Shown in pieces: positions 11,114 to 22,887 of a stretch of DNA of 64,000 nucleotides. The stretch lies in NCBI GenBank assembly GCA_039105265.1, contig JAPFFF010000003.1, positions 7,316,001-7,380,000 of the forward strand, written 5' to 3'. The DNA is from Tritrichomonas musculus (taxonomy: Eukaryota; Parabasalia; Tritrichomonadida; Tritrichomonadidae). Every line of letters begins with the position of its first letter. Within the stretch, counting starts at the first letter, position 1. The notes under the pieces were generated by a model that saw only the letters and a list, made by a program, of their open reading frames with translations, was not told the DNA's origin and made no database searches. A program made the translations under genes and the position numbers.

Positions 11114-12480
11114 TAATCCGTTATTTTCGTTATCTTTTCTTTGGCCAAAATAGAACACAAATTAATTGAAAATTTGAAATAAGTAACGAATATTAAAATA
11201 GTTTCTTGGATATCTCGAAAATTTAGCATTGAACAAATTAATAAATATTTATTATACATTTTAAAACTTATCAAGATATATATTTTAAAAAAAATAATAA
11301 AATATACGGTGGTAGAAAAATCAATATTTAAATAATTTTACTTTTGATTTATCATACGCTTATCAGCTTAGCAAAAAATTATTAACATCTTAATACTTGT
11401 TCATTTGATACAGTTTATTTGTCCATTAAGTCTCGTCTATCAATAATAATTTGATCAGATCTGCCTACCTGAAAAGAATTTCAGTGAGCTCATTTGGTAA
11501 ATAGTAACGTGTGCTGTATATAAATTGAAATAGTGTACCAAATGTTAACAATTCGCGTTTTGGGTAAGAAAATAAAACATATATGTTGATAATTAGCATG
11601 ATAGAACAGGCGTGCGCTATTTACTTAAAAATATATTTGTTACTAGATTGATGCGGATTAAATTATACACTTACTTTTAAATAACATTTTGAGACACTTA
11701 TATTCGAAATATTGGTGATGAATAAAACTGGAAAAGGATGTTAAAAATAGCAATATCTAAAGCAAGGTGAGAGTCCGGAACTATTCGTGAAGTAATATCC
11801 ATTCAGAACCAATAATAGTAAAAGTTTTCAGATCTATAAAATTTTAACGGTCATAGTGAAATGATAAATTCAAAAAGAAAATTCATTCAAATTAGTAACA
11901 GAAAATTGAATTAAATCAGTGATAATAACTTTTTGGATGCACATGAAATTTTCTTTATATTTTGATTTATCTTCACTAGTTTTGCATTATAACTATTATC
12001 AGTATGGAATATAATAATTTTTGAAAAAGGTATAAGTTATTTCTATAGTATTAAGTGGTTAATCTATGAATTAAATTTAAATTGGCAACAAATATTGGGG
12101 CGAAATACTGAAACTATTAAACAGGAACATATTAAAAAAGTTGAAGCAATGTATTTAAATTCAGATTCTAAGTTTGCTAAGGAATCTGTAATTATTTCAA
12201 ATATACAAATAGTTTGTTAATTAGTGCGTTTTGGCCAAATGCCAGAGTATTATTGTAAAAATAAGTCAAGGATCTTTTCCTTTAACTTATTTCCAAGTAA
12301 AATTGCTCTACTTTGTTAATTATATTTGAAATTTAGATAAAAATTTTGAGATTTGAGTTTTTGGTGTATATAATTAAAAAAAACATATTGAATTCTATGA
12401 GATTTGTGAAATAATAAGCCTAAAAAATGAGGAAGTTTGTAGATATCAAAAAAAGATAACAAAAGTTAAAAAGAGTATTA

Positions 12481-13692
12481 TTATTGATATTGTTCCCAAG
12501 CATATATTAAATTATCAATTGAGAGGATGTCCCATGCTTCTTGAATGAACTGAACTGTAGTTTTCATACCAACAGAATTTAAATGATTGCCAAATAAAAA
12601 TTGGCCAATTTTGCCATTTGTGATACTCTTTAACGGGGCGAATATAGCGACATCGAGAGGCTGGAGCATATCTGTAAATCCGCTCGGGATGTAGTATAAT
12701 TCGATATTTAATTCTTGAGCTCTAGTTTTCACTTTTTGAGGTGTATGTGTACTATAGGAATCAATAATTAAATGAATTTTTATATTTTCATTGAATTGTT
12801 TTCTTAGAAAATCAAGATATTCAAGAAAACAATTTGTAGTCATATAAGATTTCGCAGAATAAGATAATTTGTTTTCTTCTCTTAATTGGCCAACTTGTTC
12901 TTCCGCTTCTTCCAGTGAATTACCTTGACCAATTATAAAAAGTGGGATTTTGCAGTAATTAGATGTAATTGAAGCCATAACTGAGATGCGCTGTTTTGTT
13001 GAGTCTGGAGTACTAATAGAGATATTTTTCGTCCCTTTATAGGCCCACGTTTTGATCGAATTGGGCAAAATCTGAAAGCCGGTCTCGTCGGCATTAACTA
13101 CAGGCTCTTTATTAATTTGAGCATTTTCAATTACTGATCGTATTTGTGCTTTGAAAAAGTCAATTTCTTCGTTATTTACATTTTCATTTAAATTTAAATT
13201 TTCTTTTCGTTCTTTAAAATGTGCCAAACGAGACGAAATACAGTATTTGTTTTTGAAATCAGTGATAAATGTTTTACTACAACTGAAATTGGGTGGGTCT
13301 TCGGCATCTCTATAAATATTATCATAAGCTTCAAATGCCAATGTTTGAAATTGAGAATTTGAAAAGTAGTTATGTGGTTCTATGTAATTATCTTCAATAT
13401 ATTCTGCTATATTTTTTTCTTGCTCGTCGTTGAATATTCTGTGATGCTTCCCTTTGTTTTTGGTATCAGTAGGATCCCAGTCTCTTTTTGTCTGCCATTG
13501 TTTCACCCAATACCTAAGAGAAGTCGGCTTAATTTTATAATCATTAGATATTTTTGAAATGATGTGCCTTTTGTCGAAGTTTTGGTCTTTAGCTAATTTA
13601 AAGTAAGTGTCTTTGATATCATGACATAAGTCTGGTTGCTTCCAATACTGATTGTATTTGCTAACAAATGTTTTCCTTTTTCTCCTTCCCAT
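12481..13692 (-). CDS. pogo-like (DDE_1) transposase
   Basis: A 403-residue transposase. The N-terminus is basic, followed by a helix-turn-helix-like region (about 40-65: IISKISNDYKIKPTSLRYWV) for binding the ends. The catalytic triad is visible as D202 in VVNADETGF, D311 in LIIDSYSTHTP and D347 in LQPLDVAIF, a DD35D spacing; the QPLDV form of the third motif is typical of pogo/Tigger relatives. Family members often reach about 500 residues with a second CENP-B-like DNA-binding domain, so this one is short, but the frame is uninterrupted and the inverted ends are well preserved. It sits near the right end of its element. Confidence 0.88.
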   Translation of the reverse strand: MGRRKRKTFVSKYNQYWKQPDLCHDIKDTYFKLAKDQNFDKRHIISKISNDYKIKPTSLRYWVKQWQTKRDWDPTDTKNKGKHHRIFNDEQEKNIAEYIEDNYIEPHNYFSNSQFQTLAFEAYDNIYRDAEDPPNFSCSKTFITDFKNKYCISSRLAHFKERKENLNLNENVNNEEIDFFKAQIRSVIENAQINKEPVVNADETGFQILPNSIKTWAYKGTKNISISTPDSTKQRISVMASITSNYCKIPLFIIGQGNSLEEAEEQVGQLREENKLSYSAKSYMTTNCFLEYLDFLRKQFNENIKIHLIIDSYSTHTPQKVKTRAQELNIELYYIPSGFTDMLQPLDVAIFAPLKSITNGKIGQFLFGNHLNSVGMKTTVQFIQEAWDILSIDNLIYAWEQYQ

Positions 13693-13844
13693 TATAAAAT
13701 GGCCGATATTTCATGACGGTTATTATTGAAATTATAAATAAAGCATGCTAATAATTATTAAATTTCATTTTGTTAACTATTTTTTTATAATAAAATTTCG
13801 GTTAACAAAAAATTTTTTTCAACTTAACTATATTAACGTACACC

Positions 13845-13872
13845 AAAGTTACAAATTGTAGAGACTCGGGTG
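13845..13872 (-). repeat. Right terminal inverted repeat of the pogo-type element
   Basis: Reverse complement of 11086-11113 with one mismatch; TA follows immediately. Confidence 0.9.
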
Positions 13873-13874
13873 TA

Positions 13875-14297
13875 AAATGTTTAATTATCTATATTATTTG
13901 TGATTGTTTTAGTAGAACCAAAAATTTCATTACTGTTTCACTTTTATTATCAGAACCATAAAGCTTTAAAAAGAACAAAAGCCAAAATTTCTTTTTTTGT
14001 AATCTGGCTTTTTATTAAATCCATTCTCATCCGTGTTTCGAACTAAACACAACTCAGAAACCAACTTTATTGAGCCTACAATAGTTTTAATATATTGATT
14101 GAATGCTTCTAGTGATAAATATATTCAAAGTGTATATCTTCTAATTTTCTAAAATATCTTTTTATATGCTCAAAATGTATAAACCTAGTCCTTATTGAAA
14201 GTTCTTTCTTCACCTGTCCTTTTACAATTAAGTTATTTCTTTGGACAACGAGATTTTTCCTTTTTGCTAGTTATCGTTCGATCACCTTTTTTATGTA
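13875..14297. other. Spacer between two mobile elements
   Basis: 423 bp with no recognisable gene. Reverse-strand translation gives only short broken stretches, so it may be decayed element DNA. Confidence 0.4.
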
Positions 14298-14303
14298 ATC
14301 GAT

Positions 14304-14578
14304 AGAGAGTAAGGGTGTCTATTTGGTGGGGGATAAAAAATGACTCCCTCGTCATAGGATTTATAGACCCCAAACATCAGCTCCATGACTCAAAAATTCG
14401 CCATTTTTTCAAAATTAGCCCTCGAAACTTTCAAAAAATGGCATAGACAAATTTTGAATAAATGACCAAAAATAAAAGATTGATGTCATAGATGATGTAC
14501 AGTTTATGACGAGCTGTTTAATGAGTTTAATTCATTCTCAAGTTGATTAACTTTATTTTTGAGGCTGTTGATGTCTTC
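14304..14578 (+). repeat. Polinton left terminal inverted repeat
   Basis: 275 bp; its reverse complement lies at 20070-20344 with about six differences. Confidence 0.92.
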
Positions 14579-14703
14579 GATGACGTTTTTTTTATTTTTT
14601 AAATCACTCTAAAGATATGTCAAGTACACCAAAGGTTTATGATTACATCAATTCATTGATTGATATGTTGGATGAATCTGAGAAGTTTAAACAATGCGAT
14701 TTC

Positions 14704-15003
14704 TCAATTCATATCTGTAAACCATAAATGATATTCTTTTTTTGTATTGTTCAGACATTCATATTTCCTGTATTTGGTTTGTCGTCTGTTAGCTAGCATA
14801 ATGAAATGGTCGCAGAAAGGCATGAATTCAACAATATCTGAATGAACCATCAAATCACCAACAATATGTTGATTGACAACAGCACCACAATACTGAACAA
14901 CAATGTACTTCTTGTTGCGACTATAAACGAAATCATCAGGAAGATTAAAATCTTTTGATTGTGTGTGATAGTATCGTTTTGTTGTGTTTTGTTTAGCTTT
15001 CAT
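14704..15003 (-). other. Small Polinton protein of unknown role (fossil part)
   Basis: An open frame of 99 residues next to the integrase-like region. No family recognised; it is assigned to the Polinton by position only. Confidence 0.4.
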
Positions 15004-16096
15004 TTTGCGTTTTATAAATCAAAAAGAATATTTTATAATCATCATTCAAATCATCTGTTGATGAACAAACATATTTTGTGTACATGATTTGAACAGTTAA
15101 TATTGTTTTATTCTTCAGTGTTTTGTTAGTTTGACGTAAAGGATTTAATAGTTTACATTTAACTTTTCCAGATTCATAGCAAATGAATTCAGCAAGTTCA
15201 TTGAATACTCTTCTTCGCTTTTCATGTTTCTTTTCTGTTTTTCCGTAATCTGTGTGAACAAGTATTATATTTTTGGGTTTGTATGACAGAAGACCTTTAA
15301 ATCTTTGTTTTTGTTGAATCTCTTTTAATTGCATTGTATTGGCTCTAATGTATTGCCATTCAAGTTCACGGTCATCTTGCATCTGTTGAGGTGTTAGATA
15401 AATGTATTTTGATTGTCGTTTGTCAAGGTATTCATCAGCTTCTTCATCAAATGCTGTGTATAAAGGATTCAATAAACGAAGAGATGAGTGAGGAGTGTCA
15501 TTGTACCATTCAACCATTTGTTGCATCAATACATTGTTTGTCATTCGTTGTTGTGATTGACCGAAAGCATTTCATAATGTTCTGATTACTGCATCAACAC
15601 ATTTATGTGCATTCGTGAAAGGTGAATCATCAATGATTAACTTTATTTTATTTGGTCCTTTGAATTTAATTGATGAATTGTCTGATTGGTATCGCTCGTC
15701 TCCGTTGCAATATCTTTTGAATGCATCTGATTTAAAAGCTGGTTCACCATCACATTTAATTGTTTCAATTCTGATATTCCTTTCATTGACTAGTTTATCA
15801 ATTACTTTGATTATATTTAACTCCGTTCTGTTTGCAATTGGTTCAACAATTAAGTATTTCGTGTTTACATCGATTAGGACGAGATAATGTTTTTTTAATG
15901 TATCCCTTATATCCCTTTTATCCATTATATCCATCTCCCAACAGTGAGGTTCAAATGAAAAGTCAGGTTTTGATAGTTTCTTTACTGTTTTCAATTGGTA
16001 ATCTGGTATATATGGTTCAGTTTTAATGCTTGTGTCTATGATGTACTTATATTTAGATTTGAAAGGATAATTGATTGATTCCTTATATTCGTTCAT
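14993..16096 (-). pseudogene. Polinton integrase-like region (fossil part)
   Basis: Two conserved areas are recognisable: a retrovirus-like integrase core around CWEMDIMD and VLIDVNTKYLIVEPI, and a later WYNDTPHSSL-type block typical of integrases. Such an enzyme inserts Polinton DNA into the host chromosome. The region looks broken. Confidence 0.7.
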
Positions 16097-16150
16097 TTGA
16101 ATCGCAAAAATAAAGATATTATTTAATGACGATTATTTAATGAAATCAAT

Positions 16151-18018
16151 TTATTTATTCATTTGATTGACTTCCTTTTGGTGTTTCATCATCAACGTAA
16201 ACCAATCCGTCAAGAGATAAATGGAAATAGGTGTTGCGACCCAAACATAATTGTGCTGGGGTGGGTGTTCTGTTCCTTCTTCATTAACATTATAATATGT
16301 ATCATTCTTTCCTGTATGAATTGGCTGACCATTGATTTGAATTTGAACATTTCCGAAACCTCCATCAAGACCATCAAAACAATATTCTGCACTTGCTCGT
16401 TCAGTTTGAATGTTGAAAACAAATGATGCTGCATCACTTAATGTATTCTTGTATCTTGTTCCTTCTGAGTTGTTCTTTGGCATTGTGAAACTGTCTTCAA
16501 ACTCTTTTGTGCATTGTAGTGTAATGGCATCAAGGTCGCCAGTCGTTAATTGATTCTCAAAGAATCTTGCACCAATTGTGTCAACGTTTTCATCTGGAAA
16601 GTTCTTGCCGCCAATGTTGAGATAACAGTTTTGATAAACAGGATTTTCAAATACAGTCAAATCATTATGATGTTTTGGAAACAGTACAGACATCGTGGTC
16701 ACGTTAATCAATGGAATGTTTAAAGTTGATTTGATTCCGTTTTGAGCTGCAGCAATAAGGAAAGCATGATAATCAACCTTTTGTGATGGAATGGTGATAC
16801 CTTCTCGAAGAATGTCTTCAATTCCTTGTCTTGTTGCTTCACAAACACCATAACCCTGCATATTAGATTTGCAAAGTGTGATTGTCATTTGATTGCATGT
16901 CAAAACAGCCTTTTGTGATTCATATTTCTTCATTATTGGTGTTTCTTCAACGATTTCATTTGTATAATTGTCTAACATATCTTTAACTCCATTATTTTCA
17001 TTATCTGGTTTGTGTCTTGCAATCTCTCTCAAGTTAACAGTTCGTTTAATACCAAATCTTTCATATTCTTCATCTGTGAAATCTAATACAAGCTCAATTG
17101 GTTCCGAATTAATTGGTGTGTGTTCATCACAAATATTATATTTGAATTTGATTGCTTTATCAAGAACACCAGGTAGCAATGCTTCATTTCCAATTTGTGT
17201 GAACTGTCTCTTGAGTTTTCCTTTAGCTTTCAATTCACGTAATTGCTCAAGTTGTTTCATTGATATCTTGTCATCATCTTCAAGGAATGATTTTGTTTCA
17301 GCAACTGTGTAAGGGTCTAATACTGCCCAAAAAGACCAGCGGGACTAACTTGAAAACGAATAGCTAAATCACCAATGATTCCGTTAGGGAATAAATCAAA
17401 TGCTTGTAATGTGAGCAAGTCATCAAAAGGTATATTCAAATCAAATTCACACTCAGCTCTTCCGTTATCTTTGAAAGCATTAAGATTAACATAAACATCT
17501 GCATGTGTTTGTGAATAGTTGCAAACGTTTTCCCATAATGAATGAACGAATTGACGTCTTTTCTTTTCTGTTTCTGGTTTGAGAACTGAATACAAGAATC
17601 CTTCACGAATTGCTTCATTCTGTTGATATCCGACATTGACATTATTATGTAGAATCTCTAACCTATCAAACAATTGATTTGATGATTTGAAACCAACAAA
17701 TAATTTATAAAGATTTTCAGGGTCTTCAATCGCTTTAAGCTTTGCAATGTCTGTGCTTAATTGTAGATTCAATTTAACGTGAAATGTTAAGAAACCTTTA
17801 TCAATATCACTGATAAAGTGGTCAGGATGAGTTAAACTGATTTGTGAATACTGTCCTTGATGAAATGGAGCAGGTTGGTCATGACAATCAACAGTTCTGA
17901 ATGAAAATGAACGAGTACCATCATTAACGTTAATCATGTTGCGCATTTCCTTGAACGCACCCAATACATTTCCTGGTTCTATTTGATAATTGTGAGCTCT
18001 ATCGTTTCTGTATAACAT
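16151..18018 (-). pseudogene. Polinton major-capsid-like region (fossil part)
   Basis: About 600 residues of beta-rich sequence on the minus strand, in size and position like the double jelly-roll major capsid protein of Polintons (for example SFRTVDCHDQPAPFHQGQ and FDRLEILHNN). The assignment rests on size, composition and context rather than a diagnostic motif. The region looks broken. Confidence 0.5.
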
Positions 18019-18072
18019 TTATGATTTAATAAAAAGAATCAATATATTATCTCTTTTATTTACTCTTAAAAT

Positions 18073-18327
18073 ATGGGTATAGGTATATTCAACAAGATAA
18101 AGAAAGGTTTTAATAAGTTTGCCAACAAAGTTAAAGACACAGCAAAGAAAGTCGTTGAAAAGCTTCCTCAAGTTGTTGATGTTGGAAGACAAATCATTGA
18201 TAAATTTAAACCAATAACACAATTCATTCCTGGTGTCGGTCAAGTCATTAATACTATTGATACAGGTCTCAGTTATGCTGGTAAAGCTGGAAAGATTGGA
18301 AAGTCAATTTTAGATAAAGTTGGGTAA
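18073..18327 (+). other. pVI-like amphipathic minor protein (fossil part)
   Basis: 84 residues. A basic amphipathic N-terminal helix (FNKIKKGFNKFANKVKDTAK) is followed by a Gly-rich hydrophobic stretch. This recalls the adenovirus pVI-like, membrane-active minor proteins found in Polintons. Divergent from the capsid-like region. Confidence 0.45.
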
Positions 18328-18357
18328 ATATAATGAAACGTTTTAAATTGAATACAA

Positions 18358-18660
18358 ATGAATGATAACATTAATGAACTTAAAGTAATAAACGAAAACA
18401 TTAATGAATCAAAAGTGTTTAAATCAGTTGAAGAGTTCAATTTGTTCTATCAAAATAATATCGAGCAAATGAAATCACAAACGATTAACTATTTGAACAA
18501 GATTTATAAAATCATCACTAATGACGGTAATGAATACAAAATCACTAAACGTAACTGCAAAGACGGTAAACGATGTGATAGCGACATTTATTTGAAGAAA
18601 GTTGGGAACGCAATCACTAAAACACTTGAAACGATAACATCAAAGCTGATATATCACTAA
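18358..18660 (+). other. Small Polinton protein, unknown (fossil part)
   Basis: 100 residues, helical and charged with an internal CKDGKRCD; no family recognised. It runs in the same direction as its neighbours. Confidence 0.4.
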
Positions 18661-18833
18661 TGAAAGAATTATTAAATGAATTCTCTAAACAAATCAATCA
18701 ATTGAACAGCAAAAATAAAAGACTTGAAGAACATATCAATAAGCTTTCAAATGTTGTTGACCAACAATCAAAAGTCATTAATGAATACTTTTTAAATGTT
18801 GTTTCTCCTGACAAGCACCGAATGATTAAGTGA
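18660..18833 (+). other. Short coiled-coil Polinton protein (fossil part)
   Basis: 57 residues with Leu/Ile heptads. The ATG overlaps the preceding stop (TAATG), which suggests the two were a linked pair. Confidence 0.4.
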
Positions 18834-18902
18834 ATCATGATGATTTAATGATTTAGTCGTTTTTGGTGGAGGTTCATGAAATACATTTCCTTTTTCATTA
18901 TA

Positions 18903-19770
18903 GGGTGTCCAAAAAATTCGTAGAATCGATATTTTTGTTATGTACGAATAAAACTCGTTAAATTTTATTTTGTAAATGTGTTCCTTATACTAAAGCCTAC
19001 ATATTGTAAAAAACAGATTTTATCAAAGTTTCATTAATCATGAATTATAAAACTTTTTTACTAAGTATAACAAAATGGCATCTTAAAAATGAAATTAATA
19101 TTTTCACAATGACGGATGAATGAATCCAAATTTTTTTGTATATTATAAATTCTTAAGATGTATTGTAATAAATTATTACCTTAATATCAATTCAACAAGT
19201 AATAATCATTTTATATTTAAATGATGAAATTAGTTGAGATTCTTTTTTTCATTTCATATGTCATATTTTTTCGAAAAAACATTAATAAAAATAAATGGAA
19301 ATATTATTACTTGTATATATTGAATACATATATACTGTGCAATTGTATCTTTCAATTGCATATATTAACTAATTCGAATCTTTTTGTTTATATGGAGAAT
19401 TAAAACTTTTTCGAATTAACGTACAATAACCGATAATAACGTACAAAAATAAATGAATTGAATAGCTTTGAATATAGAGCAAGAAAGCTGAAATATTATA
19501 TGTGAATATAACAGAAAATGAATGATTCATTTCATTTATAGAATGAGTTATTGCCTTTTTTTTTAACAAATTTGAAATAAAACTCAAATGTTTTTTCATT
19601 TCAAAAAAATTTTCAAACCATTCCAATTTGTCATCTCATTTATGATTTTTTTTGCTATTGATAAATAATATATAATAGACCTAATACTATATATATATCA
19701 ACTAGTTAAAAATAGACAATTTCATTTTTCAAAGAAAAAAATAGAAATTCTACGAACTTTTTGTACACCC
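18903..19770. mobile_element. TA-flanked non-autonomous element nested in the Polinton
   Basis: Ends GGGTGTCCAAAAAATTCGTA and, reverse-complemented, GGGTGTACAAAAAGTTCGTA are inverted repeats of about 23 bp with two differences. TA lies immediately outside both ends (18901-18902, 19771-19772). The 868-bp interior is AT-rich with no transposase, so this is a MITE-like or decayed Tc1/mariner-superfamily element that arrived after the Polinton. Confidence 0.8.
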
Positions 19771-19913
19771 TATATAACATTTCACTGTTGGTGCTGAGTT
19801 TATTTTTGTTCTATTCTTTTGCATCGTTAACTGTGATCTATCGAAATGGTTTTTATGTTTATCATCATGAATGGTTCTCATTTGATTAATAACAGACATT
19901 TAATTATTATTAA

Positions 19914-20144
19914 ATGAGTGAACTAACAGAATACAAGAAAGAAATACCAGAACTAAAACGAATCAAACGAGGATTGAAAGAAAAGTGTTATGATTACAAA
20001 CCATGTCTCAACAATATCAAATCAGGAATGTTGGGCTCTGATGGTCTTGCCGTTCGTGAGTCTCTTATTGAAGACATCAACAGCCTCAAAAATAAAGTTA
20101 ATCAACTTGAGAATGAATTAAACTCATTAAACAGCTCGTCATAA
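19914..20144 (+). other. Small coiled-coil ORF running into the Polinton right end (fossil part)
   Basis: 76 residues with a C-terminal leucine-zipper-like stretch (INSLKNKVNQLENELNSL); its last third is encoded within the inverted repeat. The matching part of the left repeat has the same coding potential. Confidence 0.4.
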
Positions 20145-20344
20145 ACTGTACATCATCTATGACATCAATCTTTTATTTTTGGTCATTTATTCAAAATTTG
20201 TCTATGTCATTTTGTGAAAGTTTCGAGGGCTAATTTTGAAAAAGTGGCGAATTTTTAAGTCATGGGGCTGATGTTTGGGGTCTATAAATCCTATGACGAG
20301 GGAGTCATTTTTTATCCCCCACCAAATACACACCCTTACTCTCT
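20070..20344 (-). repeat. Polinton right terminal inverted repeat
   Basis: Reverse complement of 14304-14578; followed by ATCGAT. Confidence 0.92.
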
Positions 20345-20555
20345 ATCGATTTGTTTCCAACATTGATGAGTCCAGGAAGGTTTCCTAAGTAATGTAAATG
20401 CTGAATGTTTGAGTTCATGAGGAAATCAATTTCACTAAACTGATTCATAAGATCTTTAAGCTTTTCGGAGAGTTGTCGATATCTGACAATAATTTTGAGG
20501 AATGCCTCTACTTTAAAAAAGATAGAAAGCAAAAAACTTCAAAGAACGGAGGAAA

Positions 20556-21556
20556 ATGTATGTGTTTGACACTAATGGACAAGAAATGGTGTACAAAATA
20601 CCTTTCATTATGTTCGTCATTGGTTTATGTATTAAATGATTGCCACGCAGTAGAAGTTAGATATGGTAGTGGGTGTTTCACACCACACTACACACATGAA
20701 ACTTACACTTTTGGTCTATTTTAATAACGAAAATGGCAAAATGACAATCAATTAGCAATGTCATGATTAACGTCTCGTGGCGCGTATTTTTAATGTATAA
20801 TCTCCACCATATGACCATTTGGTGATGATTTCATGTGTTGCTATCATAAAAGATAACGCACCACCAATAACAATGAATGAAATATAATTTATTGATATCA
20901 TAAATGAAACGACTAACTGACCCAATCGATTACACACCAATACCAAAAGAATGCGAGCGAATCGAATTAATTTATTTTCAACCATTGAGTGTTCTGTTGA
21001 AACGAGATGATAAGACATTGAGTCAACAAATGAAGAAATTGAAAGAAGAGACAAGAATAAAAATGTTTACTGATGAAACGTTTAATATTGATGAGTATAA
21101 AATAGATGAATGTTGTAATGGTCGAACATATAGATTGATTTATAACCCAATCAAAAATAATAAATGATTTCTTTATTGATGTCTAAAATGACTGAAATTG
21201 ATTTCACCAATTATAAACAAACACCTAGGTGTCTATTGAAAATCTACCATTGACAGACTCTAAACTACATTTTTGACATCATCAATGAATTTATTAAATG
21301 TTTCAATTATTGTTTTTGCTCCTTTCCCAACCAATGGATAACTGTAAGCTTTGCGTGTGTTGATATTAATGAACATCAAATGATTTAATTCATTCTTTCG
21401 TCTATTATTAATGAACGTGTCCATTTGATACCCTCCAGAATGTTTTGAATAGATGTTCATATATTTTGGTTTGTCTGGTACTACATCATGAATGATATTA
21501 TTTTTCAAATATTCTCTTGCTTCCTTTTCATTAAATCCATATCTTTTCGCTAGTGG
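20556..21556. mobile_element. Fragment of a second Polinton (fossil)
   Basis: Directly beside the first Polinton lie small membrane-type ORFs (20556-20639 plus strand, 20767-20901 minus strand, each with one hydrophobic segment), an 87-residue ORF (20904-21167, plus strand) and an integrase-core-like stretch on the minus strand (about 21260-21556, with YQMDTFINNRRKNE and FININTRKAYSYPL). Its integrase differs from that of the first element, so it is a different family. No inverted ends are seen; it is a broken remnant. Confidence 0.5.
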
Positions 21557-21789
21557 TACACTTTAGATACTCTTTATCATTTAGCAAAAGAGTATCAAGT
21601 TCAAACTAATATAATTTTTTAGAGAATTATATATCGATTTTATAATATTCATCCAATGCTCCAATTTAAATTTCATGCGATCTGTCAAATACTACAAATA
21701 TTATATCTCATATTTTACAAATACTTTAGAACTCAGATTTGTTGATGATATTTTTAGATTTTTTTAAAAAAAAGTTATTTTTTATTTTA

Positions 21790-22134
21790 AGGTTCTCCTT
21801 TCAAATTCAAAAGTTTAAATTCAATGAGATTTCACAAATAAAATATACATAAATATCGTTTTAAAAATTGAATTAAAATATAAAATTTATACAGATATAT
21901 ATTTTAAATAATTGAATAAAAACATTTTAATAAAATATTATCAATTTTATTTTTTTACGGATAGAAATCATAAAATTAAAAAATCAATAAAATTTTGAAT
22001 AAAATAAAATTTAATCGTCGAGGCCAAATATTTGTATTTTTCACCAAAACTTTTTCTTAAAAATGCTCTATTGAATTATTCTATGAGTTAATTCAATATA
22101 GAATAATTTACATTTTTATTGGGAAGGAGAACCT
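21790..22134. mobile_element. Possible 345-bp MITE
   Basis: AGGTTCTCCTTTC at 21790 and its near-perfect reverse complement ending at 22134 (GGAAGGAGAACCT) face each other, each bordered by TA (or TTAA, if read as 4-bp flanks). The interior is AT-rich with no ORF. The rest of 21557-22887 is AT-rich spacer with A and AAAAC runs near 22440-22480. Confidence 0.4.
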
Positions 22135-22449
22135 TAATTTGTTTGATACATAATTCTTATAATTCTTGAGTTTTTAGTTATTTAAAGAATTTATAGCTAA
22201 CTTTTCAGGTCGCCAAATTTTCATATTTTTATTTTTCATGAATATTTGAATTAGAATTTAAAAAGTTTTCATACTTGAACTATCATTTAATTCAATTTTT
22301 TTTTGAAAAAAAAAAAAAGAAAATCTTAATTTTTACAAGAATAATAAACTCAATAAATACAAAATAGTGAAAAGATTCTTCTGATGAAAGTGGAACACTC
22401 AATTTTAACTGCAAATCCAAATAATCAATCTAAGATTTAAAAAAAAAAA

Positions 22450-22480
<31 letters not shown>

Positions 22481-22887
22481 TGCATGCAAAGTTTTTGAAG
22501 CTTTTAAAATTTATAAAAGTGAAAATATTCAATCTTTGATAATTTTGAATATTGAATTTATCAATATCTATGAAAAATTATAAATACTTTATTATTTAAA
22601 TAAAATTTCTTATTTTAATTAATAAATATTTTAAATTAAATAAAATAAAATAATATTGAAAGTATCAAAACAATAAAAACATCCAATAAAATTTCTGTAT
22701 TTTATTTTCCATTTTTTAAGGAGGACATTCAATATTTCTTAATATTATTCAACACTTTTGATTAGTTTTCAAAGAAAATTTAATAGTAAATTCAAAAGTT
22801 GTCAACATTCTGAATTTTTGTTAATAATATATTCCACTTTTTGCAAGTTAATTGAATTTTTGCTTCATATTTTTATAATTTTAACAA

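Larger units (their letters stand above)
11086..13872 (-). mobile_element. Tc1/mariner-pogo type transposon, TA-flanked, 2787 bp
   Basis: Terminal inverted repeats of 28 bp, CACCCGGGTCTCTACAATTT... on the left and CACCCGAGTCTCTACAATTT... (reverse complement) on the right, differ at one base. TA lies directly outside both ends (11084-11085 and 13873-13874), the target duplication of the Tc1/mariner superfamily. Inside are the transposase gene (12481-13692, minus strand) and about 1.4 kb of largely non-coding DNA (11114-12480). The latter holds one open stretch of about 75 codons (about 11990-12220, plus strand) that I cannot identify. Confidence 0.88.
14304..20344. mobile_element. Short, broken Polinton (Maverick) element
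   Basis: A virus-like element read as a fossil. Ends begin AGAGAGTAAGGGTGT and form 275-bp inverted repeats with about six differences by eye (about 2 percent), so it is fairly young. The palindromic hexamer ATCGAT flanks both ends (14298-14303 and 20345-20350), the 6-bp target duplication expected for Polintons. Parts, left to right: a small unknown protein, an integrase-like region, a capsid-like region, and small plus-strand genes including one pVI-like. I see no DNA polymerase B, packaging ATPase or protease. At about 6 kb it is far shorter than the usual 15-20 kb, so it is an internally deleted copy with at least two broken genes. An 868-bp element (18903-19770) is inserted in it. Confidence 0.88.
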
